Origin: Bacteroidales bacterium UBA1309
GTDB lineage: Bacteria; Bacteroidota; Bacteroidia; Bacteroidales; Dysgonomonadaceae
DNA length: 11,137 nucleotides
Direction of reading: 5' to 3'
NCBI GenBank assembly: GCA_002307185.1
Contig: DBTT01000001.1
Span: 1 to 11,137 of the forward strand
The translations under genes and the position numbers were made by a program. The notes beneath the pieces were generated by a model. It was given only the letters and a program-made list of their open reading frames with translations, made no database searches and was not told the origin of the DNA. Position 1 is the first letter of the stretch. Every line of letters begins with the position of its first letter. Positions 6,801-11,137 of this stretch are shown piece after piece.

Positions 6801-7373
6801 CAAATCTGCAACCATCCGACCAACTTCCTGAAAAATGGGAATTTCGATGCTTCACTTTCGGGGAAAACAGAATTGCTTTTCGAATTGTTGGACAGTATTC
6901 TTGAAGCTGGCGAAAAAGTGCTGATATTCACTCAATTCAGGGAAATGGGCGATTTGCTGCAACGTTTCATCGCTGAACGCTTCGGGGAACGTCCAATGTT
7001 CTATCATGGCGGATGTTCGGTGCAGGAACGGCAGCAGATGGTTGATCGGTTCCAGCACAATCGTGCCGATAAAGTTTTCCTGCTTTCACTCAAAGCTGCT
7101 GGTACGGGATTGAACCTTACTGCTGCTTCGCACGTGATCCATTATGACCTGTGGTGGAATCCGGCGGTGGAAAACCAAGCGACCGATCGTGCCTACCGCA
7201 TTGGGCAAAAGAAAAACGTGATGGTGCACCGCTTTATAACCAAAGAGACTTTCGAAGAGAAAATCAACGATATGATTCAGAAAAAGAAGCATTTGGCCGA
7301 AATGACCGTGGCTACTGGCGAAAATTGGCTCGGCAAGCTCAGCAATAAAGAATTACGGGAGATCTTTACATAG
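3861..7373 (+). CDS. SWIM zinc finger / SNF2-family ATPase (RapA/HepA-like helicase)
   Basis: 1170 residues, uninterrupted. N-terminal segment (7-65): KTWWGEHWLRSLE and RLPRGASYARSGHV, the lead-in typical of bacterial SWIM zinc finger proteins. The SWIM finger is CSCPDWAVPCKH with Cys124, Cys126, Cys133 and His135. Residues ~160-690 are a long helical/bacterial SNF2-associated region. The ATPase follows: RPYQQRGFSWM (703-713), Walker A DDMGLGKT (727-734), VVVPTGLLTNW (758-768), the DEAQ box (824-827), MSGTPVEN (851-858), then the C-terminal RecA lobe with VLIFTQF (1020-1026), AAGTGLNLT (1079-1087) and QATDRAYRIGQ (1106-1116). SNF2 ATPases translocate on double-stranded DNA and strip or remodel bound proteins; RapA frees stalled RNA polymerase. 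The SWIM finger probably aids nucleic-acid or protein contact. The role here is not defined by neighbours. A core chromosomal gene is likely. Confidence 0.95.
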   Translation: MALQFGKTWWGEHWLRSLENVDYDNRLPRGASYARSGHVKEVKFKGNQITAKVSGSRPRPYNVTVIVPPFFEDQVEALMEGIIQRPVLISKLLNRELDPEILTIAEEKGLKVFPRQWTDFKMQCSCPDWAVPCKHLAAVIYMISREIDNNPFLVFEIHNVNLFEELRKRGIFIEDQKKTEIPLLSGILKVSKKKGADYDEEKAYERVDFSHLNNLSESLVMLLPDAPPFYSSGNFRSTFNVQFTRNARDAKRLLSRKLSIEALYHPSKSDPEINHYTTLSFIIDNNNCTEIGGENHAFKSNVQLIPALFMLNPDRLPDYQPSVAAFYKILFASTHLIANGNVVPQIVQLENRDFDIRWLPAAIDSQVRLLIERLVDILPPNLLLILKKTGKTEKLLPLENQVQELLSLFISELMVRLSKPSTGDLFEDLFFKNKSYAFAGVGEHALSGGIKVWLDRFFLTAGHYRPIITVTELGEDVFDVQVSVENPAEPDELPIELSKILQQKQYEKQRFKILQSLSLLSSFIKGLDLYINTETREPIRFDMAGFSPFLVEILPAIKLLDVKVLLPKSLQHLLKPQASVRLKAKPANQGYVRLDELLSFDWQVAVGDTLISPEEFKRLLKNAGGLFRFKESYMYVSEEEMVKLQKALDSSRDLSAYELLQTALSEEYHGAQVSLTNEVRDLINELTSHEDIPLPATLNATLRPYQQRGFSWMYRNSRIGFGSIIADDMGLGKTLQVITILLKLKEEGAINSKHKALVVVPTGLLTNWSSEIEKFAPSVSSHIFHGSARNIKLFDADVMLTTYGVLRSDHEMLKKQKWQIMVIDEAQNIKNHDTVQSKAIKSIPSNIRIAMSGTPVENRLTEFWSIMDYANKGYLGNIKSFKENFADPIQVFNDEVAVNRFRKITSPFMMRRMKSDKSIITDLPDKVEQNQFALLTKQQAALYEKTMQAVMAEIEGLEGADGQSLFQRQGLVLQMILALKQICNHPTNFLKNGNFDASLSGKTELLFELLDSILEAGEKVLIFTQFREMGDLLQRFIAERFGERPMFYHGGCSVQERQQMVDRFQHNRADKVFLLSLKAAGTGLNLTAASHVIHYDLWWNPAVENQATDRAYRIGQKKNVMVHRFITKETFEEKINDMIQKKKHLAEMTVATGENWLGKLSNKELREIFT

Positions 7374-7521
7374 GTTTTACTTGCTTGCCTCATCCTTTTT
7401 ATATGAACCGGAAAGGCTTTGTGCCACAACTTTTTGCTGGTAATCCGAATTTAAAAAAATGTTTATAAACAAGATGGACCAATTGATTGATTTTAATGCC
7501 TAATTGACAAGATACAAACTA

Positions 7522-8457
7522 TTAATTCCGTAAATCCTCAATATTTACCAATTTATTAAGTATTGCATAAACGGTCAATCCCGCGGAGCTATGAATAGCC
7601 AGCTTCCGGCTAATGTTTCGCCGGTGTGTAATGACCGTATGGATGGAAATGAAATGTTCGTCAGCAATTTCTTTGTTGCTCATGCCTTTGGCTACGCTAC
7701 GGACAATGTCTTTTTCACGTTCACTCAATTCTTCTGCCTCGGGAATAACTTTGATCTCTTCGGTTTTGGTATGCTTTTCCAATCGCTTGATCTTGGGTAC
7801 CAGAATATCATCTTCTAACAACGTGTGCAGATTTAAGTCGCGGTTGCAGAGCCGAAGATCTTCCAAAATATCAGCCAACATAAAGGCATTTCCTTGGGTT
7901 GGCAAGTATTTGATAAGCAGGTTGATCAGGTCGTCCAATTTCTCTTCAATGTTGTTGTGTCTGGATTCGTATTTTTTTACAGAGTAATTATTTTGCTCAA
8001 CGTTATTTAATAAATTTTCTACGTAGGGAAAGAATACTTCGTTTTCATAGCCCATGTGATCGCGCACCTCGTTATTATATTCATCAAAATAACGCAGGAT
8101 GGTATCTCGGGTGGATCCTTCCTGTAGAGCCGCTGCGAATTGATCACGAATGGCTGGCAAGCGATAACCTATAAAATAGTTGTGCGATTTTTTCAGGTAA
8201 TTTAGAATGACTTCCGGTTTCAGATTGCTGAGTTTCTGCATGTCTGGATTCTCCGGATTTCCATGAAATTGCAGCAGTGTGAGGAAACTCTGAACATCCA
8301 CTTGGCTCTTCGTACAGACTTCCTGAATGCTTTTTTCTCCAAAGCCCATAGGAATGGAGAACTGGTTCAGCACAAACAACAAATTCAAATTGCTGCGAAG
8401 CAAATCAACCATTTTGGTTTCAGGCGTGATGTTCTTGATGTCAAGTGCAGGGCTCAT
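7522..8457 (-). CDS. Di-iron hemerythrin (RIC/YtfE-like) – LuxR-type HTH transcriptional regulator
   Basis: 311 residues from the ATG at 8457. The frame extends upstream to a TTG at 8493, but that codon lies in the promoter -7 box, so I reject it. Residues ~14-64 look like ScdA_N/DUF542 (MVDLLRSN...FGEKSIQEVC) but lack the Cys-Cys-Gly-Gly core. Residues ~85-225 are a hemerythrin-like four-helix bundle. Potential iron ligands follow the YtfE spacing: His92, His134 with Glu138 (HMGYE), His167, and His211 with Glu215 (HTLLE), all six present. Residues 244-304 are a LuxR/GerE helix-turn-helix (LSEREKDIV, MSNKEIADEHFIS, HTVITHRRNISRKL). This is a one-component regulator: a di-iron site could sense NO, oxygen or iron and control DNA binding. 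It lacks a receiver domain, so no kinase partner is needed. Target genes are not visible in the window. Confidence 0.9.
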   Translation of the reverse strand: MSPALDIKNITPETKMVDLLRSNLNLLFVLNQFSIPMGFGEKSIQEVCTKSQVDVQSFLTLLQFHGNPENPDMQKLSNLKPEVILNYLKKSHNYFIGYRLPAIRDQFAAALQEGSTRDTILRYFDEYNNEVRDHMGYENEVFFPYVENLLNNVEQNNYSVKKYESRHNNIEEKLDDLINLLIKYLPTQGNAFMLADILEDLRLCNRDLNLHTLLEDDILVPKIKRLEKHTKTEEIKVIPEAEELSEREKDIVRSVAKGMSNKEIADEHFISIHTVITHRRNISRKLAIHSSAGLTVYAILNKLVNIEDLRN

Positions 8458-8490
8458 ACGTTTTGTAACAAATTGAATGACTCTTGGCAA

Positions 8491-8522
8491 CAAAGATACA
8501 GCAAATCACACGGAGATGCAAC
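8491..8522 (-). promoter_or_regulatory. Bacteroidota-type promoter for the hemerythrin-LuxR gene
   Basis: Read on the - strand, GTTG (8522-8519), a 20-nt spacer and TATCTTTG (8498-8491) fit the consensus TTTG-N19-21-TAnnTTTG. Transcription would start near 8485, about 30 nt before the ATG at 8457. The site lies in the 124-nt gap after the permease gene, so the regulator can be transcribed separately from the permease. The match also sets the start codon, because a TTG start at 8493 would lie inside the -7 box. Confidence 0.6.
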
Positions 8523-8581
8523 GACATAAACGGTGGATTATTTCGGCTAACATCCCCATTTCTATGTATTTTGTTCCTAAA

Positions 8582-9922
8582 TTACTGTTCAACTTCTGTT
8601 TTTTCCAATTTTGGGAAAAGCAAAGCTACTATTGCCATGGGTACAGCAGCGCAAATCATTACGTAGATGAAGAAGTGCTGATAGCCCAATAACTCTTGTA
8701 CTTTTCCGGCAAACATACCTGGAATCATCATACCCAATGCCATAAAAGCCGTGCAAATAGCATAATGAGCCGTTCGGTGTTCGCCTTTGCAGAATTGAAG
8801 CATAAACAACGTATATGCAGTAAAGCCAAAGCCGTAGCCAAATTGCTCAACGGCAATACCGGCATTGATCAACCACAAGCTTTCCGGTTGCGCATAAGCA
8901 AAATAGATGGATGTTAGATTCGGCAGAGTCAGGCAAAGAACCATCGGCCAGATCCACTTTCTTAAACCGCTTTTGGAGACCACAATGCCCCCAATGATGC
9001 CCCCCAGGATCAAAGCGATGACACCTACTACACCATAAACGGTACCGACTGTCGCGGTGCTTAGTCCCAGACCTCCAATTTCTCTGGGATCGAGAAGAAA
9101 AGGAGAAGAAAGTTTCAATAGTTGTGCTTCAGAAAAACGGTATAATAATAAAAATGCAATCGCTATTAAGCTGTTTTTTTTACGGAAAAAGCTGGCGAAA
9201 GTGAGTCCGAATTCAGTGATTATTTCTACTGGTTTCCGGCTGGGATTGGGCGCATCTTTCTCGGGCTTCGGGAGCATGGATCGGTGATAAAAACTAAAGC
9301 CGACGAAGAGTACTGCCATTAACAAGAACGTAATCATCCAGGCAAAAGGGATGTTTCCGTATTGTTGCAACATTCGTCCGATGCTACCCAATAAAGGTGT
9401 ATCTCCGTATTTTGCAACGAAAGTGACAGTGTCTATTTCTTCAATCTCACCAGCCAGGACGATGAGTAATCCCTGTCCGCTAATCATAGCCAGGCGGTAA
9501 AATGTATTGCGAATACCTACAAAAAAGGCCTGATCTTTATCGTTGAGCCCCAGCATATAAAAACCATCTGCTGCAATATCGTGAGTGGCTGAGCTGAAAG
9601 CCATTAACCAGAAGAACCCCATGCTGTAGTGAAACCAGTCCGGTCCGGGTAAGGAGAGTGCTACGCCTCCCAGGCAGGCCCCGATAATCAGTTGCATCGT
9701 TACAATCCACCAACGTTTTGTTTTGAGCAAATCGACAAAGGGACTCCACAGAAACTTGAGGGTCCAAGGCAAATAAAGCCAGCTGGAGTATAAAGCAATG
9801 TCCGTATTTGAGAGACCAAAGCGTTTAAACATAATGACCGAGATCGTCATAACTGCCACATACGGAAGGCCCTCAGCAAAATAGAGAGAGGGCACCCAGG
9901 CCCATGGATTGCGTTGTTTCAT
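8582..9922 (-). CDS. AmpG-like MFS permease (probable muropeptide/anhydro-sugar importer)
   Basis: 446 residues, roughly 12 hydrophobic segments by eye (about 14-33, 42-65, 72-92, 98-113, 138-158, 193-213, 251-270, 288-313, 322-343, 349-378, 386-407, 415-436). AmpG-like signatures are PSLYFAEGLPY near the N-terminus, LYLPWTLKFLWSPFVD (49-64), SATHDIAADGF (111-121) and GIRNTFYRLAMISGQG (136-151). E. coli AmpG, the family's best-known member, carries GlcNAc-anhydroMurNAc peptides from periplasm to cytoplasm. A larger loop at ~159-192 separates the first six segments. The ATG follows the TAA of the SpoIID-like gene with no base between them, so translation is probably coupled and the two act together in cell-wall turnover. 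The family assignment is good; the exact substrate is inferred from context, and a general MFS sugar transporter is the alternative. Confidence 0.8.
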   Translation of the reverse strand: MKQRNPWAWVPSLYFAEGLPYVAVMTISVIMFKRFGLSNTDIALYSSWLYLPWTLKFLWSPFVDLLKTKRWWIVTMQLIIGACLGGVALSLPGPDWFHYSMGFFWLMAFSSATHDIAADGFYMLGLNDKDQAFFVGIRNTFYRLAMISGQGLLIVLAGEIEEIDTVTFVAKYGDTPLLGSIGRMLQQYGNIPFAWMITFLLMAVLFVGFSFYHRSMLPKPEKDAPNPSRKPVEIITEFGLTFASFFRKKNSLIAIAFLLLYRFSEAQLLKLSSPFLLDPREIGGLGLSTATVGTVYGVVGVIALILGGIIGGIVVSKSGLRKWIWPMVLCLTLPNLTSIYFAYAQPESLWLINAGIAVEQFGYGFGFTAYTLFMLQFCKGEHRTAHYAICTAFMALGMMIPGMFAGKVQELLGYQHFFIYVMICAAVPMAIVALLFPKLEKTEVEQ

Positions 9923-11137
9923 TTATCGATAGAGCTTTTCCAAAATAGTATTTGGATAATAGTGGTTTAAAATGTCGGGGTAGGTATAACCTTGTTCACC
10001 CATCACGGCTGCTCCGATCTGGCAAAGTCCGACTCCATGCCCCCAACCGGCACCGTGTAAGATAAAACCATCGTCCTTTTTCTCCACCACAAAGGCAGAG
10101 CTGTATAGATGAGATGTTGAAAGGGTTCGCCTGATTTCCAGCTCTTTGCCAAGGATTATTGTCTTTTTGCTGCCAACTATTTTCAGACGGACCAGTCGTC
10201 CGGAAACTCCTCTTTCTACTGGAATTAAGTCCTGAATTTCTCCAAAATCAATGCCCGAACGTTCACCGATCAATCGACTGATTTCTTCTGTGGTGTAACA
10301 TACTTTCCAACGGAAAAAGTCGGTTGTTTCCTGATCATAATGGTTGAGTACCTGCTCTAAAATTCTTTTATCCTGCGTATTACAAAAAGCTTCTGGTTTT
10401 CCCATAATCCATTGAATGGCATTGGATTCGAGGCGCAGATCGGGCAGGGACGGCCGTTGATTTCCACACCGACATTTTGAAGGCTCTTTTAAATCAGCCA
10501 AGCCTTTCAGATATGCTTTAGGGCTGTTTTCCCAGCAGTACTGGAACTCCTCCATTGCGCCTCCACAACTTTTGGAAAAACGGGCATCGCAAATTTCGTT
10601 GCCTGACATCAAGACCAGTCCTCTGGTAGCCCGGATGGCTTCCCTTACCTGAGGTGTGCTGGCTTTCGTAATACCTTGATAACGTTGGCAGTGATCGTCG
10701 GCGCAAACATCAAAGTGGAGGTGATCTTCTCGATCGTACCAGCGAATGCGTTCTGTCTCGTTGTCTATAAATTCCGATATTTTCCCGGCCGTCTTTCCTT
10801 TTTGCTGCATTTGCGAGAGTAGCCAGCTTCTGGAAATGATGGCGTGTGCCTTCAATAGTTCAGCAGAAGCCTTGGCACTCATCTCCGAAGAAATGACACT
10901 AATGAGGTAAGATTCCAGGGGTATACGATTGACTACAGTGACTTTGTCGTCTTCTACAATCAGCTTCAGACGCCCCTCAAAAGATTGTTTCTCGGTCCGT
11001 TCCCAATGAAAGCCGATGCCAATGAGCACGTTGGGCAATTCAAAAGAGGCGTTGGCCGAAACAATGGGTTCCCATTCCAGTTGATCGAACAGGGCTTCGT
11101 TAAAAAGAATTTTGCCGTCTTGCCATTGGGCCGAAAA
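9923..11137 (-). CDS. SpoIID/LytB-domain protein (peptidoglycan glycosidase-type), N-terminus cut by window edge
   Basis: 404 residues are visible; the frame is open to the right edge, so the start lies beyond it. A TTG at 11038 is not the start, because the preceding 33 residues (ending NASFE) continue the domain. SpoIID marks are PLESYLISVISSEM (visible residues 73-86, conserved Glu85) and LLKAHAIISRSW (94-105). They continue with CADDHCQRYQG (145-155), SKSCGGAMEEF (189-199), and the C-terminal GAGWGHGVGLCQIGA (362-376) followed by HYYPNT. SpoIID of Bacillus is a lytic transglycosylase on denuded glycan strands, and LytB is an amidase enhancer. In a non-sporulating Bacteroidota the role is most likely wall turnover feeding the adjacent permease. 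A signal peptide would be in the missing part. A ~70-residue insert with CRCGNQ (223-228) lies mid-domain. Confidence 0.9.
   Translation of the reverse strand, partial: FSAQWQDGKILFNEALFDQLEWEPIVSANASFELPNVLIGIGFHWERTEKQSFEGRLKLIVEDDKVTVVNRIPLESYLISVISSEMSAKASAELLKAHAIISRSWLLSQMQQKGKTAGKISEFIDNETERIRWYDREDHLHFDVCADDHCQRYQGITKASTPQVREAIRATRGLVLMSGNEICDARFSKSCGGAMEEFQYCWENSPKAYLKGLADLKEPSKCRCGNQRPSLPDLRLESNAIQWIMGKPEAFCNTQDKRILEQVLNHYDQETTDFFRWKVCYTTEEISRLIGERSGIDFGEIQDLIPVERGVSGRLVRLKIVGSKKTIILGKELEIRRTLSTSHLYSSAFVVEKKDDGFILHGAGWGHGVGLCQIGAAVMGEQGYTYPDILNHYYPNTILEKLYR

Noticed and set aside
6090..6815. 241-residue reading frame on the - strand inside the SNF2 gene
   Set aside because: It lies wholly opposite conserved helicase motifs and its sequence (rich in His, Phe, Arg and Leu without domain pattern) looks like a shadow of the + strand gene.
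7374..7521. Bidirectional terminator between the convergent SNF2 and regulator genes
   Set aside because: Only a 5-bp TTGTG/CACAA repeat with a single central base and an AT-rich stretch are visible; neither supports a terminator call.
7613..7987. 124-residue reading frame on the + strand opposite the hemerythrin-LuxR gene
   Set aside because: It is a shadow of the well-supported - strand domain; low complexity and no family resemblance.

Overview
The window looks like chromosomal DNA from a member of the Bacteroidota, probably order Bacteroidales. The evidence is promoter-like TAnnTTTG -7 boxes with an upstream TTG, mostly weak or absent Shine-Dalgarno sequences, and protein families typical of the group (AmpG-like permease next to a SpoIID/LytB protein, a hemerythrin-LuxR regulator, a large SWIM-SNF2 ATPase). 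I cannot name the genus. There are nine protein-coding genes, two of them cut by the window edges. I saw no rRNA, tRNA, CRISPR array or insertion sequence.

Left part (1-3683, + strand, AT-richer, accessory in character): a left-truncated gene fuses a Bro-N domain to a class III Fic AMP-transferase that carries its own C-terminal inhibitory helix. A perfect 25-nt palindrome lies inside the Bro-N coding sequence. A 333-nt gap with a possible gene remnant follows. Next come four closely spaced genes that look like one operon: an esterase D-type alpha/beta hydrolase, a DUF3781 protein, an EFR1-type flavodoxin/2[4Fe-4S] protein, and a class I SAM methyltransferase.

Middle (3684-7373, + strand, GC-richer): a promoter-bearing gap leads into a 1170-residue SNF2-family ATPase with an N-terminal SWIM zinc finger. 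It is intact and has all the usual helicase motifs. It converges on the genes of the right part across a 148-nt gap in which I found no convincing terminator hairpin.

Right part (7522-11137, - strand): read in the direction of transcription, a SpoIID/LytB-domain protein (5' end outside the window) is followed with no gap (TAA then ATG) by an AmpG-like MFS permease. This pair points to peptidoglycan turnover and muropeptide recycling. After a 124-nt gap with a good Bacteroidota promoter comes a regulator that joins a ScdA_N-like segment, a RIC/YtfE-like di-iron hemerythrin domain with all six protein ligands, and a LuxR-type DNA-binding domain. It is plausibly a one-component sensor of NO, oxygen or iron/redox state.

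The observations most worth a second look are the Bro-N/Fic fusion with its internal palindrome, the hemerythrin-LuxR sensor, and the four-gene redox/methyltransferase/esterase operon containing a domain of unknown function.
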